Assembly: GCF_001949145.1 (NCBI RefSeq)
Contig: NW_019091471.1
Location: 126,001 to 186,000 of the forward strand
Reading direction: 5' to 3'
Length of the DNA: 60,000 bases
From: Acanthaster planci
Lineage: Eukaryota > Echinodermata > Asteroidea > Valvatida > Acanthasteridae
The translations under genes and the position numbers were made by a program. The notes beneath the pieces were generated by a model. The model was not told where the DNA came from. It did not search any database and was given only the letters and a program-made list of their open reading frames with translations. Positions 49,301 through 57,400 of this stretch are shown one piece after another (the first letter of the stretch is position 1; every line of letters starts with the position of its first letter).

Positions 49301-52300
49301 GCCTCATGGCTGGTTCACACTTTCAAAAGGAAGATGCGAATTAGGGAAGTGAATTTGACATCACAAAACATTTGCAGCGAAATTCCTTTTGAGATGAAAT
49401 ATGTTGAACTTCTCTGAATTGGCAGCATGAATATTTAAGCTGACATCAATTTCACGTTTGTTTTGTTTGTGCCAAATATGAACTAGCCTATAGGTTACCA
49501 GTTAGGTGTAGTGAAGGCTGTCAAATTATTTGAAATTTTACTCAATTTCAATACGGAAAGTCATGTGGCGTGTGAACATGAGTACTGAGTTGCACAGGTT
49601 GGCTTTGGCGTTGAGAACTGAACCGTAGGCTCTGCTCATTTGTGTGTACGTACACCTTCAAAAGTTGACTTGTCAAGGCGTTTCTGAATCTCACTCCCAG
49701 GTATCATAATGTTGGCATCTTAGTCTTGTTCTGCCACGATTTCTGCGACATCTGTCTGGAGTTTTCAAAGATCAACATTTACTTCAAGATCAGGGCAGAT
49801 GGAACGTTTCACGGAATCCACGAATTTTTAGCCAACGTTGGCTTTGTCGTGTTCACCTCATCTTGGTAAGAGCTCTTTCATTGTAAACTTCAAGGTTCAA
49901 GCAAAAATTGCTCTTTCTAATTATTTGTTTTGGAAACTTTCTGGCCACCTACAAAAAAAACATGACTCCGTTTTTAGTTGCGGGTATTTTCTTGCCAATT
50001 TTCAGTTCAAAGTTAGAAAACATTTACCTTTTGCATTTTAAACATGTGTTCAGAAATCTTTAAGCACAAGCACCACCAAAAACGTCAGGTTCGGCCCCAG
50101 CATTTTCACACACTCATTGCACTCGAGTTTCACAGTTTTTTTTTTGAATATACAATTCATGTTAGAATTTTTAGCATTGAATAATGATGCATTTCCATTA
50201 ACAAGGCTCTGGAGGGAAATTTAAGTCTGTGTAATGCAGCACAGTGCATGAAATTAGGCCAAGAAATGGTGCAGACAAAATATACCAGCACGATCAATTT
50301 TTTTTCCGTCATCAGCTTTTGATCAGTCACATCAAGTTGTACAAAGGCACATGAATACAAAGTCACAGTTTGTTAAAGACACAGAAACCAGATTCAAGAC
50401 ACCAACAAGATTTTGCTTTTGAACTTGTCACCCTTACATTTCCTTCGGACATTATTTTGTCCTTCCCCATCTGCTTTTGGTTGGTCGCATGCCAAAAGTG
50501 GTCAGAAAATTGCTAGTGTCCAATTGGATCATACCATTACTGCAGTAGACCAAGGAAATAAGGAAAAAATCGATACCAAAGTTTAACTTCAATTTATTTT
50601 GATGTCTTTGATCTCCAAAAAGGCTGGTGTTGCGCATGTACTGGTTCCCGCTGAAGGTCCTGTACTCTATCCTGCCATCAACGGCCAAGATCTACTACAC
50701 GGACCATCTACCATTTGGCATGGAATTCAACATCATGCTCTGGCTGCTGTTCGGAATGGACATCTATTGGTTCTCTGTAAGTGTTCGCTTGGTATTAATA
50801 ACTCAGACACCAGGCTTATGTGACGCACAGCTGGTGATTACTCATTGTTGCCACAGATGCTGGTGTCCGCACAAGATGCAAGATATGGGGCGGAGAGAAC
50901 CCCCCCCCTTTGTGTTGGCCATTGTTTGATCGGAATCTCAGGAATTCTTTACAGACTTCTTGGGGGGGATGTGTTAGGTAACAATAGTCTTGAGTGAATA
51001 TAGGGATTGGACATGTGGGGGGGTACTCATGGGCCCCATATCGTGCATGGTATTGGTGTCTGTATCTGTTTCTTAATAGTGAAGTGTTGTTTGGCAGAGC
51101 TCGTTGGTCGAGTCTCTCACAGGAAAAAGAACAGTTCCGTCACGATTCACAACAGGTGACAACAGAAACTGTCACAAATTCATTTGTAAAATGCATTGCC
51201 TTTTTTTGCCTTTGAGAAAGATTCTGCCAGGATTGAAACGTCACACCTTCCATGTTTTTGTGAGAAATTAATTTGAAAGGCTTGTACTTCACTCCAGATT
51301 GCATGACAGTGGAGATGGCTTCTAATGGTCATATGATGGCCCTGAATGTTGTAAGCAGGGTTTTTATTTATTTTGAGCTCTCTTTGTTCAGAAAAGTTCA
51401 GAAAACTTGGCCAACACCCAGAACCAGCAATTCTGCAGAACTGTCCCCTTGCACTATGTTGTGTTTATCGAGCTTTGGATTCTGTGTGACAACGGGAAAA
51501 CCGTGATACTTCACTCAAAGCTAATCAGTTCAGGAACCCCTCACCAACCAGTTACTTTGCATTGCTTCCACCATGTTGCATGCATGTGTGCATAGTTTGA
51601 TTTCTCGGCAGGTTCATACTCGGCACAAAGGCAGATGTGAATTCAAATCTGTGACCTCTACATCTAGCACTTCTGCTTTTGATTGGCTCAAGTTGAATGC
51701 ACTTTGACTCTAAGGGATTATTTTCTCGGCAGATGCTCCGTGGCAATCAAATCCATTTCACAGTCTCACACTCTGCCTTCACGTGCCGTGCCATAACTGA
51801 AAATGTCGGCACTTTGTTCATTGACTGTCTTTGTTTCCTTACTTCTCAGTTCATTGTCATCTTCCTGGTGAGGATTGTCACGGGCTCCATGAAGGAGCTG
51901 GAAGACATTCGGGAGGAGACAGACGAGGAGGTGCTGAAGATAAAGAAGACCAAGGAGCTAGAGGAACTGCAAAAGAAGGGCGGTGCAGAGACCACAGAAC
52001 AAGTCTGCAACGGGTAGGTGAAGCTGTCGGACTCCCGTGACAACTTACTGAGTATGCCAGTCAGAAGGGGACAAAGAACTAATTTTTGTGGCGCAGGTCT
52101 ACATGAAAGTTGGAAATTTGGTCGCTGTGTTACTGTCCTCATTATCATCGGTAAATCTCAAAAGTTTTTAAAAGACAGTGGAAATAGTAAACAGCACCAT
52201 TACTTTTACTTCTTCTTTCATTTTTTATAAATCTTGAGGCAACAATGTGACTGAATTTCCAAAGTATATGCAGAATTGCTCTAAGCAGAAACCATCGCTC

Positions 52301-53028
52301 ATAAATTAAATTGCAAAGCAATCCAACAGCACTGTTTTTTGGCAAATCCCCCAAATTGCTGTTTGGATTTGTTTGGATTCAGGAGGGTTGGATAAATTGT
52401 CCTGAGGTAGCACAAGGACTTGAGGAAGGAATGATGCCACACTTCGTTTGTGTATTGCACTTTTCTGTGGTGGTCAGTGGACTGTGGGCCCCACTTACTC
52501 CATAGAAAAGTGCACATGGGCACAAAGTGTGATGTCATCAGTACAGCCCGTAAACTTAAAAAGTTTTTTTCAAAATCCAGAATTAAGTCTGCAGCTAAGA
52601 GGTTGTTGTCCATCAGACTTTGTAACAACTTTTCTCCTTTTTTTTGGCACAGACCCAAACCCTCTTTATGCTGGAAACATGGCATTGTGGAAAGAACTAT
52701 TCTGTACATCTTGTGCAAATGAATGTCAAAAGCACTTGAGATTTCCCACTTGTGGGCGAGAATGGCTGTGGCACTTTGTGCTAAAAAGTTTAGATATTGC
52801 CCCAAGTAATACCACACCTGGGACTCCTTTTTGTTGTGAAACGACATCCTCTACAAGCGTTTCAGCAGCAAGTGTCAGGTTTCTTTTGTCTCTCAGTGTT
52901 TGATACTAATTGTTCCATTGGCTCCTGTCCCTTTCTCATCCAGGGTTGTTGATGGCACCATCAAGAATGGCGACGGACTGAAGCAACGCCATCCACATCC
53001 AGACGAGAATGGCAAGGATAGTCACTAA
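19117..53028 (+). CDS. CERS1: Ceramide synthase, CERS1 type (7 coding exons, 377 aa)
   Basis: Exons 19117-19341, 46126-46285, 46711-46891, 49701-49865, 50623-50776, 51850-52013 and 52944-53028 join in frame to 377 codons plus TAA; human CERS1 is about 350. The enzyme N-acylates sphingoid bases with acyl-CoA in the ER membrane to make (dihydro)ceramide. Visible features are a first hydrophobic segment (residues about 50-72), no homeobox-like domain (as in CERS1, unlike CERS2-6), and a TLC domain from about residue 90 to 307. The Lag1 motif contains the catalytic His pair H174-H175, then YHNVGILVLFCHDFCD with D202 and D205, and LEFSKINIYFK. A Lys/Glu-rich cytosolic tail follows from about 308. 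RMYWFPLKVLY and MAESSW also match the family. Start codon: the first ATG of an exon giving an N-terminus of plausible length. Acyl-chain preference cannot be read from the sequence. Confidence 0.95.
20086..20400. mobile_element. 315-bp TTAA-flanked element (piggyBac-like)
   Basis: The left end TTAACCCTACTAGTACCGGG and the reverse complement of the right end (TTAACCCTAACAATCCCGAA) are imperfect inverted repeats bounded by TTAA. The ends resemble the 70-bp family (TTAACCCTAACAGTCCC), so this may be a longer relative. It is rich in AGTACT/AGTAC motifs and non-coding. Confidence 0.65.
22804..24001. mobile_element. pogo/Tigger-like non-autonomous DNA transposon
   Basis: CAGTAAAATCTTGATAACTC at the left and the reverse complement of the right end (CAGTAAAATCTCAATACCTT) are terminal inverted repeats bounded on both sides by TA (22802-22803 and 24002-24003). 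A TA duplication with CAGTAAAA/TCTCGATAACTCGAA-like ends is characteristic of pogo/Tigger elements. The 1.2-kb interior has no transposase frame. Confidence 0.75.
24919..24937. repeat. (ACATGT)n palindromic hexamer run
   Basis: Three tandem copies of the self-complementary hexamer ACATGT. This is one of many such short arrays in this intron. Confidence 0.85.
26701..26952. mobile_element. hAT-like MITE, 252 bp, with 8-bp target duplication
   Basis: CAGTGTTCTAGCTAGG at the left and the reverse complement of the right end (CAGGGTTCTAGCCGCAG) are terminal inverted repeats. The flanks GTTTGGGT (26693-26700) and GTTTGGAT (26953-26960) agree at 7 of 8 positions. CAG...CTG ends and an 8-bp duplication fit hAT. 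No coding capacity. Confidence 0.75.
27813..27972. repeat. Dense ACATGT/GTACAT/ACGTGT repeat cluster
   Basis: About 160 bp is built almost wholly from variants of TACATG, with interspersed TACACGTACGTGTA and ACAGTGTACATG palindromes. It is the densest patch of the hexamer family in the window. Reading frames rich in Met, Tyr, Cys, His and Val across it are repeat translations. Confidence 0.85.
29300..29434. repeat. Imperfect inverted repeat with GGGTACC motifs
   Basis: GCGGGTACCTGATTCTACC near the left is mirrored by a diverged GGAATCAG...GGTACCCGC arrangement at the right, with further GGGTACC copies between. It is probably a degenerate element; no boundary duplication was recognised. Confidence 0.4.
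30058..30361. repeat. Element with repeated CCTTGTGGGGTA subterminal motif
   Basis: CTTGTGGGGTACC occurs at 30064 and 30114, and its reverse complement (TACCCCACAAG or TACCCCACGAG) at 30092, 30135 and 30346, forming nested hairpins over about 300 bp. The arrangement suggests a small DNA transposon relic, but no target duplication is clear. Confidence 0.5.
31863..32000. mobile_element. 138-bp MITE with GGGTGTTTCAC ends
   Basis: GGGTGTTTCAC at the left and GTGAAACACCC at the right are perfect inverted repeats, extended imperfectly inward (AGTGCGCCAGCAAGG / CCTTGCAAGCTTGCACT). Non-coding; too short for more. Confidence 0.65.
35897..36140. mobile_element. 244-bp MITE with about 40-bp inverted repeats
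   Basis: The left end TGGGTCATTCCCTGAGGTTG and the reverse complement of the right end (TGGGTCATTCCATGAGGTTG) match over about 40 bp with few differences. Non-coding interior; target duplication not resolved. Confidence 0.7.
37506..37677 (+). repeat. 25-bp minisatellite, about 7 units
   Basis: The unit is CGTCCTTGCAGTTATCCTTG plus GGGTA. Units 4-6 (37580-37654) are identical, while the outer units carry substitutions and one deletion. Because 25 is not a multiple of three, all three frames give the same repetitive peptide; it is not a gene. Confidence 0.9.
37874..38032. repeat. ACATGT/GTACAT repeat cluster
   Basis: Dense TACATG variants, including tandem ACATGTACATGTACATG at 37915, with ACCGGTACATG variants following. 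Confidence 0.8.
38062..38131 (+). mobile_element. 70-bp TTAA-flanked MITE, copy 3 (degenerate)
   Basis: It aligns to the 681-750 element over 70 bp, with a conserved right end (ACCCTAGGGAGCTAGGGTTAA region). The left TTAA has decayed to GTCA. Same orientation as copy 1. Confidence 0.6.
38751..38850. repeat. ACATGT/GTACAT repeat cluster
   Basis: Another dense patch of TACATG hexamer variants, including ACATGTACATGTATG at 38779 and TGTACATGTTCATGTAC at 38830. Confidence 0.75.
41230..41251. repeat. (CA)n microsatellite
   Basis: About eleven AC dinucleotides. Confidence 0.9.
41491..42086. mobile_element. About 600-bp element with GTTCCCATTGG ends
   Basis: AAGCCGTGTTCCCATTGGAC at the left is mirrored by GTCCAATGGGAACATGGCTT at the right. 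Two further copies of GTTCCCATTGG occur inside, at 41876 and 42007, as subterminal repeats. Such repeated subterminal motifs are common in DNA transposons. No transposase is recognisable. Confidence 0.65.
42727..42752. repeat. Perfect short hairpin
   Basis: An 11-bp stem (GAGAGCAAGTA / TACTTGCTCTC) surrounds a CCGT loop. A partial third copy of GCAAGTACCGTA follows at 42782. Confidence 0.7.
43007..43076 (-). mobile_element. 70-bp TTAA-flanked MITE, copy 2 (inverted, well preserved)
   Basis: Read on the - strand it begins TTAACCCTAACAGTCCCAAA and ends TTAGGGTTAA. It has exactly the same length as copy 1 and differs at only a handful of positions. Both TTAA flanks are intact. Confidence 0.75.
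44142..44320 (+). mobile_element. 179-bp MITE, copy A
   Basis: CAATCCTGGACAAAATAGTT at the left and the reverse complement of the right end (CAATCCTGGACCAATCTCGT) are inverted repeats sharing CAATCCTGGAC and TTGGAACA. Copy B at 45008 is almost identical. The ends faintly recall Tc1/mariner-type termini, but TA flanks are not evident. Confidence 0.8.
44442..44776. mobile_element. Degenerate TTAA-ended inverted-repeat element
   Basis: The right end (GGGCAGTTAGGGTTAA) matches the TTAGGG-TTAA ends of the 70-bp family. The sequence inside it, CTGTTGGAGTATGGCAGGTT, is an inverted relative of ACCAAACCTGATAAACTCCA at 44448. Further ACCAAACATG and CCAACA blocks lie between. The left TTAA is not intact. 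Confidence 0.5.
45008..45186 (+). mobile_element. 179-bp MITE, copy B
   Basis: Same length and orientation as copy A, with three substitutions seen by eye over 179 bp (about 98% identity) and different flanking sequence. Confidence 0.8.
46126..46285 (+). CDS. CERS1: Ceramide synthase coding exon 2
   Basis: It encodes PTALSCNLTKGNVTKMAESS then WRMFFYVISWSYVAYVV and ends FGDPPSIFK. The KMxESxW block and the SWSY...Y segment are typical of CERS1. An N-glycosylation sequon NLT lies at residues 82-84. Ends one base into a Gly codon at AAAG|GTGAGA. Confidence 0.95.
46286..46710 (+). other. Ceramide synthase intron 2
   Basis: A 425-bp intron with a T8 tract before its AG acceptor and one ACATGT run at 46367. 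Nothing else seen. Confidence 0.9.
46711..46891 (+). CDS. CERS1: Ceramide synthase coding exon 3 (catalytic His pair)
   Basis: It encodes WQPAMVVPPLIYWAYAIECS, then FYLHCFFATIFLDVWRSDS, and the first half of the Lag1 motif, VMLVMHHVLTLSLIGFSYAS. H174-H175 are the conserved histidines required for ceramide synthase activity in the family. The donor AG|GTTGGT is weaker than the others but is the only one that keeps the motif in frame. Confidence 0.95.
46892..49700 (+). other. Ceramide synthase intron 3
   Basis: A 2.8-kb intron from GTTGGT to CTCACTCCCAG. I see only AT-rich unique-looking sequence and short homopolymers. A weak A-box-like segment at 48048 may be a SINE remnant. No gene. Confidence 0.85.
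49701..49865 (+). CDS. CERS1: Ceramide synthase coding exon 4 (second half of Lag1 motif)
   Basis: It encodes YHNVGILVLFCHDFCDICLE, then FSKINIYFK, and ends ANVGFVVFTSS. D202 and D205 are the conserved acidic residues of the Lag1 motif. Near-identical blocks (RYHNVGILVLF, LEFxKxNIYFK) occur in human CERS1. Donor TG|GTAAGA splits a Trp codon. Confidence 0.95.
49866..50622 (+). other. Ceramide synthase intron 4
   Basis: A 757-bp intron with no other feature seen. Confidence 0.9.
50623..50776 (+). CDS. CERS1: Ceramide synthase coding exon 5
   Basis: It encodes LVLRMYWFPLKVLYSILPST and then a hydrophobic segment ending LLFGMDIYWFS. YWFPLKVLY is shared with human CERS1. In the family, the short loop between the last two membrane segments (around FGMD) influences acyl-CoA choice. 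Acceptor CCAAAAAG|G; donor TCT|GTAAGT. Confidence 0.95.
50777..51849 (+). other. Ceramide synthase intron 5
   Basis: A 1.07-kb intron with a G-run at 51016 and no other feature. Confidence 0.9.
51850..52013 (+). CDS. CERS1: Ceramide synthase coding exon 6 (last membrane segment and charged tail)
   Basis: It encodes FIVIFLVRIVTGSMKELEDI, completing the last transmembrane helix, and then a Glu/Lys-rich stretch (REETDEEVLKIKKTKELEEL) that could form a short coiled coil in the cytosol. Donor GG|GTAGGT splits a Gly codon. Confidence 0.92.
52014..52943 (+). other. Ceramide synthase intron 6
   Basis: A 930-bp intron. It contains a chance pair of overlapping long open frames on opposite strands (52299-52847 and 52448-52903) and a short inverted pair (GCACTTTTCTGTGG at 52457 / CCATAGAAAAGTGC at 52500). 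No gene supported. Confidence 0.85.
52944..53028 (+). CDS. CERS1: Ceramide synthase terminal coding exon
   Basis: It encodes 27 residues, VVDGTIKNGDGLKQRHPHPD then ENGKDSH, followed by TAA at 53026-53028. The segment is hydrophilic and poorly conserved. It is chosen because the acceptor (TCTCATCCAG) restores the Gly codon in frame, and the phase agrees. Confidence 0.88.
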
Positions 53029-53117
53029 GGGAGGAGGGCGCTGAGATGTCAACTGATGTTAGTCAGGTGCACGAAACATCTGTGAAGAGAATCCCCTCTA
53101 GATGGTAGTATTTCATC

Positions 53118-53123
53118 AATAAA
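53118..53123 (+). terminator. Proximal poly(A) signal candidate
   Basis: AATAAA is followed by a (CAAA)n run rather than a GU-rich element, so its use is uncertain. Confidence 0.35.
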
Positions 53124-54154
53124 AAAACAAACAAACAAACCAACTATGGCATAGAATGTATTGAAATGGTGTGCCCAGGATTTCCTAAAGGTTTTTTAAG
53201 TCCACCCAAAATCTTCTGGTGAACTTTGGCTTGGGACTACTGTGCCCTGAAGGGTCCCCCTGTGTAATGTTGGATTAAGATTAAAGACGTCTCAAATAAT
53301 GGAGAAGGTTGATTAGTGGTATAACATTTAGTCGTTTTTAACTTAGATTTTCAAATTTGCATCTCACCAAGCCCTGTTTGTCAGTTTTGGGGGCATCCTT
53401 GATTAAAATATTTTCGGAATACGTTGATCATGAAATATATTTTGTACATTTGCAAGAATCAGTAACTATTTGAATCAGTATCCGTTTTTCCCTCGCAGAC
53501 TGGAGAGTGCATGGCATAAGCAACAGAAAAAAATACTTGCAAAAATTGTTGAAAAAAGATGTCTTTGTCCTTATACATGTAAAAATAAGATTTTATACGT
53601 ATTTATGACCATGAATTTAGAGATGTAATTTGTAATTTTCAAAAAGTGACATTGTAAGATGTGTATTCTGCACGAGAAATGTACAAGTTTAGTAAAGAAG
53701 TGTCGTGTTGCTCAGTGATCCGGACAGGTCTTTGTTTACAACTTGCACCACAAATGTGGATTCATTTTGTATCTCCCTCCAAGTTGATTGCTACTAAGTG
53801 AGCCTTAAAGCATGTAATGAAGAAATACCTAGCTCGGTCAGAGACCACTGCTCCACTTTCTTGCAGTTGCTGATGAAAAATACTGCTCAGCAAATTTCAC
53901 TTGCTCAGCAAAGTACCAGTAAGAAATAGCCTAGAGTAGTACACATCACATAGGCTGTGTCCAAACAACTTGGCACAAGAGTCTTCGGTAGTGGCTGCAG
54001 CCAGTTTCCACAGAGTTGTGCGTAATTTTAAGCCGCAGCCAAGTGATTTGGATGCAGCCAAATTTTTGGCTCATAACCTGGTAAAATTTCTTTGCTCAGT
54101 AACAGAGGGATCTGGTCAAGAGTATTATGCATCACTAAGTTTAGCTGGTGGCTT

Positions 54155-54452
54155 GGGCCCAATTTCACGGCGCTGCTTACCGTTAAGCAAATTTTTTGCT
54201 AACCGTAACACAAAATAGTGCTTTACCCTGATAGTCCCAAATCGTCTGATTTCAATGTAATTTTAATGGTGAACATTTTACGGTTACATGAGTGCGAATG
54301 GTGATTTCCCTTGTTGCGTCACTAAGTTAAGCACATTTTCCTCCAAGGTAAGCATGCTTTTTGCTGTGCTCACTGCTTACGGTCTCCATGAGAGATGTGG
54401 AGCCTCTGTTAGTGTAAAATTGTGTGCTCAGCAGTGCCTTGAAATTGGGCCC
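54155..54452. mobile_element. 298-bp MITE with GGGCCCAATTTCA ends
   Basis: GGGCCCAATTTCACGGCGCT at the left matches the reverse complement of the right end (GGGCCCAATTTCAAGGCACT) at nearly every position. The inner arms contain GCTTACCGTTAAGCA and related motifs. A 70-bp TTAA-type element is nested inside at 54222. No target duplication recognised. Confidence 0.7.
54222..54287 (+). mobile_element. 70-bp TTAA-type MITE, copy 4 (degenerate, nested)
   Basis: CCCTGATAGTCCCAAATCGT and the following TTTCAATGTAATTTTA align to the other copies. The right end has decayed to CGGTTAC. It lies within the GGGCCC-ended element, so it was inserted after it. Confidence 0.55.
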
Positions 54453-57400
54453 CGCTAAAAATTTCTGTGCTCATGAGTTCATGACATTGATCACGGGTGC
54501 CAACTTCCAACATGAACTGGCAGACTTGCACAGAATATGCATTTGCCAAACTCAATTTGGCACAAAGCCTCAGCCAGACATGGTTAAGAGTGACCACTCG
54601 GTGAGACTCTTCTGGCCAGCAAATTGCAAGCTCCAGTGGTCTCTGTCATCAGGCTGTTTCGACACAAACCGACTTAGTTTGATTTGAAATGGTGTAGTTT
54701 TATCTGGTGCAAGAATGCCATAGCTAAAAGAAGATGAAGGCACAAACTGCAGTGGCATGCAAGGCCAGACTGTCATTTGACCAACAAGCTTATGCTCATG
54801 CCCAGATATGTTGTGCCAATGCATTTTGTCCATTGTTCCCCCCCCTCACCTGTCACTGTTTTATTGCATGTACAGTCTCCGCTGTTGTAGTCTTTATGGT
54901 GACCCTCGGGAAAAGTTCCTGTGATCTCAACAGGTGTCCTGTCTGGACTATTTTTCACCGGGGAGATGCAGATTTGAATTATATTTTGGTTGCCCTCCAC
55001 CATCATAACCACCAGCTGACTTTGAAGACCCTGGTTGATGAATAGTCTAGACATCTGCAGCAGTATGCAGCAGGTCACGGGTCGAGTCCCCACTGGAGGA
55101 ACCTTTCAAATTTTTTATCTCTCTCAAGTTTACAGAAAGTATCAAGCATACAGTGCTTACCACGTGTAAGTTATGTGGGTGAAGGGCGAAAAAACGTTGA
55201 TTCAAAAGAAACCCTGGCTTTGCTTTACAGTATTGTAAGTGTAACATTGTAGCTTTTTGTTTTGGGGATGATTGGAGCAGTTCGCTTTGATGGACTGCAC
55301 ATGACTTTAAGCACGATACCTTGCTACATTATCAGCAGGTAGCAGTGGCAAGGACTCGAGGTTCCAATCCACAGTGCAGACAGTGAGTACATGAGCCACT
55401 CTCATAGACTTCACAAATTGCCAGGTGATTTGCCACAACCTCTGTGTTTCAACGGAAATGAATGTGGCTGTGGTGAAGTAATGATCCGGCCTTTGGACAC
55501 AACCAATTAGATCTTCGGTGTGCCACATGCTGTTCTGCTAAACCTGCGTGTATAAGTTCTGTAGACGGAATGCTTGCTTGAAAAAGCCTAAACATTTGTA
55601 AAGGAAATTTATATGGGATGAATTTCGTATACTTATTTTTACGACTTCTAATCTGTCAAAAGCGCCTTAATATTGTTGAGTATGAAACAGCTTTGCATTG
55701 ACATCAGAGAACTTTTGTGCTGTTAGCTTTGTTTGGGGATGAATGAGGCAGTCTGTATACAGTTTGGTTGGATTTTGATTGACTGCTCATGACCTGACTA
55801 TGAAGCTGCATGGAAATATGACAAAACGACTACATTTTATCTTTTGCGTTCAGGAATGTTGAAGATTCTGTAGTCATTGCATGCTGTATATTCTGTCTCA
55901 CAAATGCTCAGCGAGCAAGAAGTCAGTTACAAATGTCCACCTGTTCATTTCCAAACACTGATAGTCCAACTCCTAATTGCTGGAGGTGGATTCAGCCCAT
56001 GGGCGAGTTGTAGACTTCTCATTGTAAATCGTCAGAATTAGCTTTGAAACAAGAGAGGTGGGATGTTTCCCGAGAGCATGCCCAAAAGTACGGCAGCTTT
56101 ATTATGTACAGGACTTGAGAAATAAGGACAACTTGTTTTTTTTTTCCTTTTAAATGGCAAATGGACGTAGTGTTTGGAAATAAACAATTCAAATTTGTGG
56201 GGGCTTGGATGTTGACTTTGCATGTCCAATTGAATCTTTAGCTTCATTTGCTTTGATTTTTATAACATGCTGTTCTATTCTGTATTTGTATTTTCATTAG
56301 CAAACACTGGTAATGATATCTGAACAGCACAGGTAAACCAGGTGCCACTCATTGCTTGTAAAATTAAATTAAAGCTCATTAAAGCTGGGCCTGACAGAGT
56401 GAAAATGCAGCCTTACAGTGAAAATGCTTTTGACATTAAAATGGCTGATTTAATGGGAGTGTTTAAAAAGTTGTTTCAGTGAATGGCGCAAGAGTGACAC
56501 ACCTTATCCATCCTTTTGTACATACTTATTGGCAGTTAATGTGCAGTTATGCAATTGAGCTATACATTAGTGTTAACAAGCAGGAATCTCGGTTAATGGG
56601 TTAAATGAGTCATTAAACATAGAGGAGTCAAAGATTGTATGTTTTTGTTTAGACTACAGTGTAGGAGCTTATGGTGACCACAGAATTTTCATGTCGGAGG
56701 TGGTGTCGCTAAATATTTTAAAATCAGATATTGTACCATATCATTACATTCTGTGGCAGTGCGTTGGCAGTTTTTGTCTTTGTAAATACCTTTGATATCA
56801 TAATGTCTTATGATCAATTTTGCAACTCTTGAAAATCAATTTGATTTGGAAGTATTACAGGTGTCTCGTTTTCAGTGCCATGTAGGACTTGGTCTGGTTC
56901 CCTGGGCCATCTTCCAGGAACCATGGGTGTCACCCACAGATCACATTAATGGTGCCACGGTGCAACGCTATATGATCATTGGTTGCACCACGGTAGGTGT
57001 TTTAAACTACAGTACCCCCTTACTTAAAGCTTGCCTTTTCCACAAAAATATGCGTTGTGATGAGACTGGCAACTTTGCTTCATGGGGTAATATTGAGTGG
57101 GAAAACCAAACGCCACTGTGTTGCACGACATTTCACCATGGTTTGGTTGCTTGGCATCATCATTTGGCACTTTTTGAAATGGGTATCTTGGCAAGGACAG
57201 CTGAAGGTTATGGTGGTGTGTACCTGCACAATCCTGCTTTGCACTTGACTGCAACAGCAGGACCTACACAGTGAAAATGATGTAGGGAGTATCTTAACTG
57301 ACACCTTCCCCCCTTTCATTTTCGATCTAAGTCTGAACCCCCCCCCCACCCGAGATCTGCTCCTGCTCTTGGCCTGGACACCCACACCACTGTACAAGTG

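Noticed and set aside
55040-55092. tRNA-like B box (GGGTCGAGTCCCC at 55079)
   Set aside because: No matching acceptor stem or clear A box at the right distance. At best a decayed tRNA-derived SINE fragment.
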